Positions 40,801-53,544 of a DNA stretch of 64,000 nt are shown in pieces. This stretch comes from Pempheris klunzingeri. Taxonomy: Eukaryota; Chordata; Actinopteri; Acropomatiformes; Pempheridae. The notes beneath the pieces were generated by a model. That model searched no databases. It was not told where the DNA came from and was given only the letters and a program-made list of their open reading frames with translations. Every line of letters begins with the position of its first letter. Position 1 is the stretch's first letter. Location: assembly GCF_042242105.1 (NCBI RefSeq), contig NC_092025.1, forward strand, positions 16,956,156-17,020,155, written 5' to 3'. A program made the translations under genes and the position numbers.

Positions 40801-43800
40801 AACTAAAGATAAAAGAGCTGAGCTAAGCTGTCTGTCAGATAGCCCTGTCACAGGAAAAACCATGGAAATGGAAGCAGACCAGAAACAACTTTTCCCTCAG
40901 TGAGTAGAGTGTGCTGTCAGGGTTAGACAATGGTGTTTTTCTTGTAAATGGGGTACGAATCACCCCTCCCTACAGAGGATGGTTGAAGGCCCACCAGAGT
41001 GAGGGTGGTTTGTGGTGGATGAAGGCAGGAAGAGAGATAAGAGCCCGAAAGAGGTGCCCTTTTGTTTTAAATGTTAGATTTTTTTTCTTGAATAGGAGGA
41101 AATCATAAGCAGTTAATTATCTCTAGGATGTAGACGATTCAGTTTGTAGAGGTCATTGATTGATATTTCCCACTAACCTTTTAAAATGTCTCATACTTTA
41201 CTCTATAATCTGTCAAACGTATATGGTTTTTCATTTCCAGCATATCAGCACTACTTCTCTGAGTCATAAATCAGTCAAATCTGAACACACAGACATTATG
41301 CACATATTTTTAGATTCAGTGTGTTTTACACTTTCTGAGGATATCTTAATACCTAATGTCCATAATCTCACTTAGAAATAATGGACACTCCTTATAACAC
41401 CAGAGGTAGCCTGAAAATCATCAGATTTATATATTATAATCCCCTCAAAGTTGTGAAGTTATCGGAACATTAATTTAAAAAAAGTAAAACCGAGCAATTG
41501 ATTATCCCCCAAATTCAATTAAGGTAAAAAATAACAATAGGATCCATTTATATTAACTTATCAGTGGTTTTTTTTACATTACTAAGACTCAGAATGTATC
41601 ATTATGGTTCTTATGTCCTTTGAACACTGCCACCCCTCTGTTGCTTCATATACAGACATTTGACCTCTATAAGATTGAAACAAAAATGCCAGAAATATCA
41701 GGCTATGTGAGAACATGTAAACATATGAGCTGCACCAGAGCCCTGTTTTAAAGTTTAACATGCAAACTGTTCTGATGTGGTCACAGCAATCCATCTGGTG
41801 CTCCCAACTGTTTAAAACAAACACTGACAACTATTTGGGAATACTCTTTGGCCAGCTGGGAAAACCCAGTTGTGGGAAGTGAACAAACATCACTGTCAGC
41901 TCCCTCCTCACTGACCATGACAAGGCCCTCCCATCTGCTTCAGTGGCCTCACAAGGCTGTCGACAGCACTGCACAGCGATTAGTGAGCTTGGTTTGTTAA
42001 ATAAGAGTAAAAACACGATACTGGCCGCCCTACTGTAAATTAATGATCCAATAAAGTGTGATTAGCCTGTAATTTGACTCCTAACAAGCCCCGGCTCTTG
42101 CTCTGAGGCACACTATGGAACTGATGAGCGAATCTGTGGGGATCCTCCTCATCTTCCCGGTTAGTGATTTGGGTAATGCAGCCGTACAGAGGAATGCAGA
42201 AAAACTGTGTTTATTTCTGCACATCTGCTGCTGATTGGAGATGGAGCCTAGTTTGTTTTCATAATCACTGTTTGTTTTATGTATCTGTCGGGGTTCTGAC
42301 TGAGTTCAGTCACTGTACAGTTTTGCTGCATATGGCCTTTTATGCTTTCCTTGCCATATTTAGCAACGTGCTTAGTTTGGTTTATGTTTTTAATTAGGTC
42401 TTCAATATGTTTAATTTAGCCGTGTACACAGAGTTTGTTCATGACCCGCTGACAGGGGGAAGTTAATTGCTCTAATCTGTAATTGACTGAAAATGTTGCG
42501 ATGATTCTCTTTGCTTTTTCTTTCATCATATTGAGGTTGACAGATACACTTTGTCTAGTCATGGGGATACATGTCAGACCAGCCTCAATCGAACCATTAA
42601 ATAATAAATCCCACTTACGCACAATAACACAGAGCAGCTTTCAATACATGCATATACATGGGCTGTGCAATGCTCTACATATTTAACAACTTGCTGCATA
42701 CACGTTCAATCCTCCTTCTCTTTTTCTCATCCTTTCCTCAGGTCAACATAATTCCCATCATTGCCAAAGCAGACACAATCTCCAAGAGCGAGCTCCATAA
42801 ATTCAAAATAAAGATTATGAGTGAGCTGGTGAGCAACGGGGTCCAGATATATCAGTTCCCAACAGACGATGAAGCCGTCAGTGAGATCAACGCCTCCATG
42901 AACGTAAGTCATGACGTGACACTGCAGTAATGACACTCTCATACACTCGGTCTGTGTTTTTACCCTCCCTTATTTTTTTAGCACCGTATGTGTGTAATGT
43001 AGATTGGAACAAATGCTCAAACCTCACCGATTGGGCTGAAGACAAGAAAATTCCAGATGTGTTTTTTATATACACGCTTGGATGTGTTGAATGAAAAACG
43101 ATACCATTGCACTTGAGCCTTTCGGGGCTTCTCTCAACATTGTTGGATTAAAAAGGATTCTGTCTGTGTGCTTACTGACTTGTAACATCATGTCTTTAGC
43201 GCCTCATGTGTTAAACATCTGGCAAAGGCAGCATATGTTGACACCATTTTATTGCCTTAACACATGCTGAAAAGAAATGTTTCCTTTATCTAGCCACTTT
43301 GCAATCCCACAAATCTGCGTCTGTATACAGAGACAAGCTCTAAAAATATTTGCCAACACCAGCTGACCCCGGGGATGTGTTTGCACATAAGGTATATACA
43401 AACATTATACATAGTTTTGCACAAAATCGTATGGACTCCGTCCGGCCTCTGTTTGATTGAACAGTTTTCTGTTTTAAAAAGAATTCATGGCAGCACAAGT
43501 GTTCCTGCAACTGTCTTCATACCCATTTCTACATTCCCCATCATCATAATACACCAGTTATTTGGAAATACTGAAAAGAATATGCATCAAGTAGTATAAT
43601 TGAACATAGTGACTTTTGTTCATGCAACACCAATACATTTTTCTCTGAAAAATGAGCCCTTTCTACTTCCAATTTTATGATGGGGATGATGTATAATCAC
43701 ACTGTGCTCAGACACCCACACATGTACAAATGCACAAACGCTAAATTCTCTCATGGATAAATAAGACTGCGTTTGGTAGTTCCAGGCACAGTCGTTGTAC

Positions 43801-46800
43801 AGTATCCCCATCTATTCATAGTCGGTTTCGTCAGCGCCCACACTCACCAGCTTGTTCCTCTGAACAAGCTGGTTCAGAGGAACAAGCTAATTTTTGAGGT
43901 TGCGTATCAGGCATGTTTTCCCCCATGATGCCTCACTGTTGGTCCTAACGAGGCGTAGTAGCCCTGAGAGCAATAAGAAAGTGTATGTGTGTTTAATCAC
44001 TTCAACAAAATGGGCCTCTCAACCCCAACTGAGCCACATGTTAAACTTTAAAACAGGGCTCTGGTGCAGCTCATATGTTAACATGTTTACACTTCTCTCT
44101 GGTGTGGTCTGGTTGTGAAGGATAAGAGAGGCGACAGCCACACTGAAACACGTTTTATTTGAAATTAAGCACTGAAGTTTCATTTATCCTTTTTATAGTG
44201 TCATTCGCACATAACACGTCTGCGTCAAGTGAAATTGAACTTGGAAATGATGGCTGTACTGATAAGAATATTAGCATTGATGAAGTAGTAAAAAAGAAAG
44301 TGTAATCTAGAGAAAAGAGAGAGCTGGGACTCGGCCCCTGGTCATGGCTTCAGTTACACCTGTGACCTCTTGACCTTTTTGACACTAACCTTTTTTCCTG
44401 TGCAGGCCCATCTGCCGTTTGCTGTGGTTGGGAGCGTGGAAGAGGTCAAGGTGGGGAACAAAACAGTGAGGGCCAGACAGTACCCCTGGGGTGTCGTGCA
44501 AGGTGAGAACCATTCACAAGCAAGTTAATCAGGGTGTGTGTGTGTGTGTGTGTGTGTGGGTATTTGTGTTTCTCAAGCAAACACAACAGTGAGTGCATGA
44601 AGGGGTCAGTGGATGTCCTTTCTGCCACAGAATGAAGTTTTGACCAATAAGACAAAGGAAGTGCCGAAGGCACAAGTAACAAGGCTGAGGTGTATCATTG
44701 GTATCATTTCACAACTACATTAACATTTATCTTAAGTCAACAGGACGACTATGACGAAAAAACTTCTGTCTTTATTCCATAAAGTGCTGGTTATTGATGA
44801 CGAAATCACTTCCTGCTTGTTACTGCTGAGAATTTTACTTGTGATGAAATAGGGCTATATGATATGACAATATGCACTGTGCAACAATAGAAAAACTTTT
44901 GTACTTTGTGTACTTCTGCACTTCTTGTACCAATAAGAGGGGGACTTCTGTTGGATGGACTTGGTTTGGGTAAGAAAAGTCTGACATGGACCAGAAAACC
45001 GTACTTTGCAAGTTATGATGCAGACTGATTTTGTTACGATCAAATTAACTTTACAGAAAATGTGCTTTATCATTGGCGACCCTGACGGATAAACGGTATA
45101 GATAATGGATCTGTTTTAGTGTTTATGTGGAGGCTTCGCTGTGTTAATGGCCACCCCAAAGCACTAGGTGAAAAAATGGAAGTAGACAATACAACTAGAG
45201 CTGCAACAATTAGTTAATTGATTGATTGAAAGAAAATGTATCTGCAACTATTTTGATAATTCAATAATTTTTTTAACTTTTTTTTTTTAAGCAAAAATAT
45301 CAGCGTCTTTCTTACATTGCCCTTGCATTGTATTTTCACAGAGTAAAATTTAATCATATGATTCACCATCAAAAAGAGAAAAAACAAAACAGTGCTGGAT
45401 CTATTTTACACCACCTGCTGGTTGTGTTGAGGGTGTTTTGCTCTCATGAATAAAAGGCACATAGCATACATCAGCAGTGAAGCGAGCATTGGTGTTGATC
45501 AGTATCCATGGTGAAAGATGTTTCCTGCTCGTGGCAGAGAGGCGAGCGCCTCCCACAGTTTGCCTGTTTATTTATACCCTCCCTCTTAATGCGGAGTGCC
45601 CTCCGCAGATGCTTGTGTGACTTCATGCAGAGTGACACTGCGAAATGAAGGGCGAGTGGTTAGAGATTGTTTTGGGAAGTTGTCAGTGTGTGTCTGTGTG
45701 TGCTTATGATGTGTATGATGTCACATTTATTTCTTTGCATGCATGTAGCGTATGTTTCTCTGGCTTTGCATGCGTGCATGGCGTGCATATATGCCAGTAT
45801 GCCTGCCTGCATGCGTCACCCATAGAGACACCACCTAGTATGTCAGGGCTCCTGGAATCTTTGTTTCCCACAGCTTATTGCCCTGTGAGAAATTAGAGTA
45901 AACATTTTAATTTAATAAGTCCTCTCAGAGTTGCGCTGTGAGAATATTACGGCTCAGATGGGAGTTAGATTGTCAGAGAAGCCCTCTCTCACTCCCCCAT
46001 TTCCTCCAGCGCTCTCTCCCTCCCCTCTCCTCGGTTTAGTGCTCTTGTGTCCTCACCCTCTCTTCCCTTCCTCTCTGCATTATCCACTGACCACTCTCAT
46101 TCCCCAACCCTCAGAGGACATGCTATGGTTATTTATAAAGCCTGCTGCTCGTCTCCTGGGGACGGATTCCTTTGGATCCCATCAGTCACCATGAAGCTAT
46201 AGTCCAGTCCAGAAACAGGCAGCATAATGCTGTCTGCAAAAAAGTTCTCTCAACTTTACTGCCAGCTCATTTCTTTGGGATTTGTCTGCATCACAAAAGA
46301 TTTATTCCTTATTTTGTCATTCTTCAGCAGCAATTAACAGGCAGTAGATATTAATTGAAAACAGGCCTTTAGACTTTAGACTGTAGAGTACATGGGTGTT
46401 AAGATTCATAGAGGCTCAATATTGGATCCGTATGTAAACAAAGGCGTAGTTAAGCTTTGCAAAATGAATCACATCACACATTTTCTGTTTGTGATGATGT
46501 ACAACATTTGTTTACTGCAGTAAATCGGCCTAAATCTAAAATTCTGATAAGTTCATGAAATGCAAAATGTTGCGTTAAACGACCCTTATTGGGCCTTTAA
46601 TTCATGATCCGATGACTCTGGACAGAGAGGATTGTTGTCATATCCCATCATTGAGACTGTAAGAATTAATATCCTGTTGGATGACGCTGCTGTGTTTTCA
46701 TGAGCTTCTTCAGGTTTAACTTTTATTTCTAGAGGTTTTAGACAACTGCAGGAAAAGCAATTCTATTTACATGTTCATTATTCTTGTTATTGTCTGCTCT

Positions 46801-49800
46801 CCGTTATCTAATCAGCCTTGTCCATCTCTGCCGAACAACACAAATCTGGACTGATTGGATGCAATACAAGTCAGGCCAGCTTGCAAACGGATGGCTCACC
46901 ATTCATTCAACACAATTTGTCACAGTATCTGAGGACAGGGGCAGGAGAGGACAGAAGTCTCAGTGTCTTACTACTCTCAGTCAACTGAAAGGAGGGCCTG
47001 TGTCAATGGAAACAGTTTGTAGATGCCAGATGTCATATCGTTAGGTTATGGTAACCTCTCGAAGAGCCATGGGAAATTTCCATCGACTTGAGGGAAGACA
47101 GAGGAAGGACTGTCTACTGATGAGGGTAATTGAAGGGGGCTTGGTGTGTGTGTGTGCGTGTGCATGCTTTGGTGTTTATCTTTCCTCAGGATCTTGATGC
47201 TGTGTTATCTCTGAGCTCCAGACATCTGTGACATATAGCAGATCCCTGGTATTTCTTCTCCGCAAGCTACTGTGTGTTTGCTGCACACATATTGTGGTGG
47301 GTGTTTGTATGTGAACATGGGCTGGGCGACATGCTTAAAAGACTGGCACAAGATTAAAAACTTTTATCTAACAAATTATCTTCAAGTTGTATATTTGTTT
47401 GAAATTATTAATTTAGACAATCGAAATAACTTCTTGATACGATTTTACTGAAATCTGCTAAATGATGATTTTGAATTATCACTCAGTCTCAGTCAATTAG
47501 GTTGTTGATCAAGTAGGTTGTTACTTTGATAAGAATCCAAAATCATCTGTGTGTCCTCAGTGGCTTTTATGCATAAGTCAAAATTGGCCTTAGACTTTTG
47601 CCAGAGCCCACCCAGCACCCACACAGCCACACATTGATAGTACAATAGATAGTAGATAGATAGTAATACTTGACAATTGCCACTTGACATAAGGTATCGA
47701 AAGTCTTTGCTGTTGCTGTTTAAAAAAAGCATTCAGTTTTTAGCCATGGCTCTGTGGATTGCTGTGTTGGTTTGCCAGTTGGTTCAACACTTTGGAAGGA
47801 ACTGAACTTTGTCAACAACTATTTGATTCATTACTATGAAAGTAGAGATATAAGGGTCTCCAGAGGATGAATGGCAACTTTGGTGATCCCATGACTTTTG
47901 CTGTAGTTGACTTTTTTTGGTCTTGGTGACATGTTTTTACAACGATTGGCTGATTCCCATGCAATTTGCTGTTGATATCCATGGTGCCTGTCAAATGAAT
48001 CCCAATGACTTTGATGGTCCCCAGACTTTTCCTTTAGGGCCACCAGTGGGTCAAGTTTTTCACTTAAATGCTTCGGTTTACGACCAAATACCTGCAAAAC
48101 TAATGATATTCTCATCAGCCTCAGCTGATGCTACTAAATCACCAGGCATGGAAACATAATTCATCATATAAGTTTGTGTAAAATATGCAAAAGCCTTGCC
48201 AAAAACACAGGAGCTGACTATCAGCCTGGGACACATGGATCATATTTATCTTCAGTGAGATGTCTAAGGGTTCAGGCAGTCTGCAGCATGGTGTTTGCAT
48301 TTCTTTTCATTTTACACATTTGTCTATTTCCATTAATTTTTGATCACTGTAGATTTATTTCCAGCCATTCCTCTTTTCTCTCCACCGTTCTCTTACATTT
48401 TTATGGTCCTAGTGTGTGTCTACAGAGCCGTGCACTCTCATATCTTGAGGGCTCAGTGCTGCAGTCAGTCAGAAGACTGGCCCTCATTCAGCCCTCAGCG
48501 GGGGGCCAGTATAGAGAGACTATTAGATGCCAAATGAACATGCAATTTCAGTAGCCTGGATGCAGCCCCAGAGAACAGCTCGTTTCTGTTTTTAACTTGT
48601 ATAATCCCACTAATGATTTATGGTCAGCTAGCAAATTTGAAGTAAAGATAGAGGGAGTGATTCATGCAGCTGCATCACCGCTATATCACATCTTTTAGAA
48701 ATTTATTCTGGGTCCAAAAGTGTGAAAGTAAATGAGGGTTAGTTTGTGTTTTATTCTTGCTTTTTTGGCCTAGACTAATTAAGAAAAGTCTTATTTCTTT
48801 GGGTGAGGTGTTTCGGTTGTTCAGACACTATATTCGGTGCTCCTTTGTGGTTCACTATCATGCACTACTGGCTGCTTTTCCAGTATTTTCCTTTAGAGAA
48901 GCTACATTCCATGCTAATCAGGCTTTTTGATATCATTATTGTCCTTTTTACATCCTGGGAACTTGTATCTTAAACACAACATACATGCCACTCTCCACCA
49001 CTGCCACCCCAGGGTTTATGACATTCTCCGGCCCCTGACAGACCACGTGCCTTCGCTCACGTGTCTTCAGCCACCACACACACACACACCAGATATGAGA
49101 CAACTGAAAAGCTCATTATAGCATCGTTATAGCATCTGTGGAATGCTAACAGGTTGATCACATTAGCTTCCTAGAACCTTATTTTTCCTCCGACAACACA
49201 TGTCTGTTTTAAAGAGCCACTCTGGTTTTTCCAAGATTAGCCAGCTGATGTATCAGGTTATACACTGGAGTCTGGAGCACAGCTTCTCTAGGTTTTGCTC
49301 CAGGTTCACAGTCATTTGCAGAAATTTGGCAAGATTGGAGGAGATTGAGCATATCAAATAATCAGAGGTTTTCCAAGTTTCCACAAAGACTATGAAGGTA
49401 TTATCACATCTGTAAATGGAGGGGAAAAAAATAACGTCAAGGAGGGAAAACTCAATTTCCAGAGGGAGGAGGGATTTTCCTTGATGAGAACACTCTGCTC
49501 TTGAAGTCTTAAAAAGCATTGGATTCAGTTTTCCTAAAAAGGCCTTAGAAGGTATTAAAATAGATTTAATTTACAAAAGTAATATGAATATATTATTAAA
49601 TATTGTGTCTTGCCTGCAGTAGGCAGTAATGTTGGTTTTTGTATTGGATTTTGGGCTGTTGGGAGGAGTTCCAATCTAATTTGATCCAACTTTATTCATA
49701 AAGCACACATAGTTACACGTGTAAAGTGTGTGGAAGAGCCTTTCAATACTTTTTGTGGAGTTTCAGACCTGCAGTAAGCACCATCACTACTGCAAAAACT

Positions 49801-52800
49801 TAGCAAAAAAACTTCAAGCAATCAATAATTTCTCAGTAGGGAGTCTATCCAACACTAGGTTCATTTAATTATTTATATCATGTTTTATACTTCCTGGAAG
49901 TACTGAAAAAATGTGATTTAACAATGAAAAATTCTTCTCATTTGTTAACTTATCGTCTTTTCAATCATACTTTTATACTTTGAGCAGTATGAAACGGGTA
50001 TTAAATTGCACTCTATGTGGTATTACCAAGGTCTTACAGTCTCAAATTTAACTAACTATAAGCAGCATATGTATTGCCATGTTATTACCCACTTGTTTTG
50101 TCTAGACTACATTCTGAAAGCCCAGAGACTGATTCACAGTACAGGTGGATTTGGACCACATTCAGGCAGCCATGCCCACTTGGTCTTCCCACATTGACTT
50201 CTGTTCTGGCCTCCAACAGAATTAAAAAAAATCAACGTTTTAATTTCCTGAACAGCCCATTGTAATGGAGTAAATGAGGTAAAGGCTCCCCCCATCCCAT
50301 CCCATCCCGTTTCTGCTGTCAGGCAGGAAGTGCCTCCTGCCCTTTCCTCACCATGAATTCATTTAACTCACTTGTTTAATTCAATGGATGCCAAGTGTGA
50401 TTTATCCAGTGTAGTTTGTGCAGACTGCTTCACATTCCTGTAGAGATGTGGTATGATTTCCTGCTTTTGAAAGAGAAATGGAGAGGAAGGGAGGGTGACA
50501 GTTGTGGTGTTGAAATGAGTTGGAAGCAGTGAAAATGACTGTCAGGCTCAGAATGAAAGACTCACAACTTGAAAAAAGACAAGACTTTACATTTGTAGCT
50601 GTGACACTCACTCAGTAACAACTAAAAAAAAACAAAAACAAATGCTCACCTGAACTCCAACCACTGTCCTAATTCTGGTGTGTGCTTTTCCTTTAGTCGA
50701 GAACGAGAGTCACTGCGACTTTGTGAAACTCCGAGAGATGCTGATCAGGGTCAACATGGAGGATCTGAGGGAGCAGACCCACGCCCGCCACTATGAGCTG
50801 TACCGACGCTGTAAGCTGGAGGAGATGGGCTTCAAAGATACAGATCCTGACAGTCAGCCATTCAGGTAGAGCAGCAGCGTGTGAAAACACACACCCACTC
50901 GCCAGCACACAGAATCCAAAACCGCAGACATGCTTGAGTGTCAACAGCAGGGAGAGTCTCTGTTGTTTGGAGACAACACCTAATCTTTTTCCTGTCTATT
51001 TTCACCCTCTCCTCGGTCCTGTCTTTTCATCTCTCCAGTCTTCAAGAGACATATGAGGCCAAGAGGAAAGAGTTCTTGGGGGACCTGCAGCGTAAAGAGG
51101 AAGAAATGCGACAGATGTTTGTCAACAAAGTAAAAGAGACGGAAGCGGAGCTGAAAGAAAAGGAGAGAGAGGTCAGTCTCTAGTGAAGTTATGGTTATAG
51201 ATACAGTATATTGGATTTGAAATGGTTACTGATGTGTCCAATTATGAAACACTGCAACTTCAGGGACACCTTTTGTGATAATTCGGCATAATAGCAGAAC
51301 AATAAACTGCAATAAATAAACTTGTGCTATTTTGTGCATGCAGATACACAACCCATGTTAATGTAAAAAATATTGATCAGTGCAGCCATGAATGAAGGTC
51401 AGTAAGTTTCAGTTCTTCACTAAGTTCTCGTCTCTCCTCTGTCCTCCCCCCTGTCGCCTCATCCCATCCGTCCATCACCACCCTCGTCTCCTCCCGCTCA
51501 GCTGCACGATAAGTTCGAGCAGCTGAAGCGGATGCACCAGGAGGAGAAGAGGAAGGTGGAGGAGAAGCGGAGAGACCTGGAGGAGGAGATGAACGCCTTC
51601 AACAGGAAGAAGGTGGCAGCCGAGACGCTCTCCTTATCTCAGCCCCTCAAGAAAGACAAGGACAAGAAAAAGTAAGCCGGTCCTTCCTTTCTATCACTCA
51701 CTCGCCTCATTCCTCTTTGCTGCTTTTTCCAGCCTCGCTCCTTTCTTAAACTAATCCTGTTGTCTTTTCATCCTGTGCCTTTAAGTCTGAAATGATTTCC
51801 TTTTTTTTTTTTTGTGGACTAGCTCCTCCTGCCTCTCACCCCCTCCCTTTTTGCTCTCTAACCCCTGTTACAAGTCTTTAGGCAGGAGGCTGTCATTCTC
51901 AAGTCCTGTGGCAAAGTGTCACATCAATGAGCCTTTAACTGAATGTGCTGCACAATTGTCGACCCATCTCCAACACACAAGCGTTTCAGCTTGTGTAAAG
52001 CCCTGGCATGTGTTAAGGAAACTTCCTCTCCTTTTTGTCCTGCCCAGGCTTAACATTTCCTGTCCTTTCACTCCTTCCCTTTGCCTCGCTCTAATTATTC
52101 AGGATATTCAGGGAGGAGCTAGTGAACTCACTCGCTGAGGCAATTCAACGTTTGGCTTATAAATAGGTGATGCAGCTCACACAGGGCTAAGCAAATTTTT
52201 CAAAAGGGCTGTGTTGATACAGGCTTTTCACACACAGCCATTTCCAAGGAATAAGTTTCTCATATTTATTTTACCTTTCAGTTTGTTTCACTACAGTCGG
52301 ACAGTCCACATGCACACATGTAGACATGTTTTTATTGTGCTGTGATTCAGTTTACAGCAGGCATGGTTGAATCCTTCCTTATAGGTACTTTTATGGGAAC
52401 CTTCAGCTTCCTCTGGTTTTGATTTAGCAGCAGTGCATACTATGTGGCCATAAGTGTGTGGACAGACCTGTCTTTTGTGATACAGAGCTGCTGTTTCTGG
52501 TTTTGGCCTCGGCACCTTAGTTCCAATTAAGGGAAATCTTAATACTAGAGTACATAGTGATATTTTAAACAATATTGTTCCTCCAACTTGTGGCAGCAAA
52601 TTGTTTTCTTGTTCCCACACATGGCAATGCCCTCTGCACAAAGTGAACCCCATAAATAATCCTATCCAACACTTTTTAGTTAAATTAGAAAGCTGCTGGC
52701 CAAGCCTTGTCACCCAGTTGTCAACACTAATGTTGTTGTGGCTGAATGAGAGCAAATCCCTGCAGCCAGACTGTAGACAGTCATTTAAGTGTCTGATGTT

Positions 52801-53544
52801 CAGGTGACTGCTGTGAGGCTGATATGAGCAGAATTTTTCTGCAGCCATCTCTTATATCTTGGATGTTGGGGGTCCCTTCATGTCACCAGCAAGGAGGACT
52901 CTACCAAACTCCTAGAAAAGAGGAGATGACTGTAAATGTATAAATATACACCAAAAGCACATATTCACTAGTCTCCCCTTTTCAAAGCAGGACAGTTAAT
53001 GTAGTCCCAGTCAAACTCCCTGAGGCCTGGAATCTGAGAATTAATGTGAAGACATGTGGCTCCATCTTGTGGCGGCTCACACACTCTGCTGTCAGCGCCG
53101 CTGCAGCAGACTGATCTTCCATTTTGAGGTTTTGCGAAGGTGATTCCACAGAATCTCGGTCTGCTTTTTATGCGTTTAATTTACTCTCCCGTCTAAAGTT
53201 CTCTTACACTTGAGGAAACTTGTTGATGTAAAAACTTATTTCAGATACAATGTCAGAGGCTACATTCAAGTGCGATGCTTGTAAAGGAAAACGTAGCGCC
53301 CCTTCCCCCCCTGCTGACAGATTAACTACATCATTTTGAATGCGTTTGTAATGCTTCACACTTTTCTATTGTACTCTATTCACTAACACAACCTCAGGTA
53401 TTTAGTTTGACTGCAGCAACTCTTTGCTTTAACGCTACTTTATTAGTCAAAATCTTTATTCATCATTTATTAGTTCCATGAAGCGGTTGTTCATTTATTC
53501 AATTTATTTTATTTATTGTTTGTCTTCCATTGTTTTCCAGTTAA
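22239..53544 (+). CDS. septin8: Septin-8, short isoform
   Basis: It shares the nine exons from 22239 to 51671 and then splices to an acceptor (TGTTTTCCAG) ending at 53540. The last exon completes an Asn codon (AA|T) and meets TAA at 53542-53544, so the protein ends KDKDKKN after 420 residues. As I remember, a human SEPTIN8 isoform ends the same way. The form keeps the GTPase domain and coiled coil but lacks the Cys-rich tail. Two AATAAA words at 54319-54324 and 54400-54405 are suitable poly(A) signals. Coding beyond 51671 in this isoform is only one base plus the stop. Confidence 0.75.

Larger units (their letters stand above)
44503..50696 (+). other. septin8: septin8 intron 6 (6.2 kb)
   Basis: No exon seen. 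It holds a GT microsatellite at 44534-44558, a MITE-like fragment at 45196-45330, and an interspersed repeat at about 47740-48135. Confidence 0.65.

Noticed and set aside
47834..48159. Open frames on both strands in septin8 intron 6
   Set aside because: They fall inside a recognised percomorph repeat.
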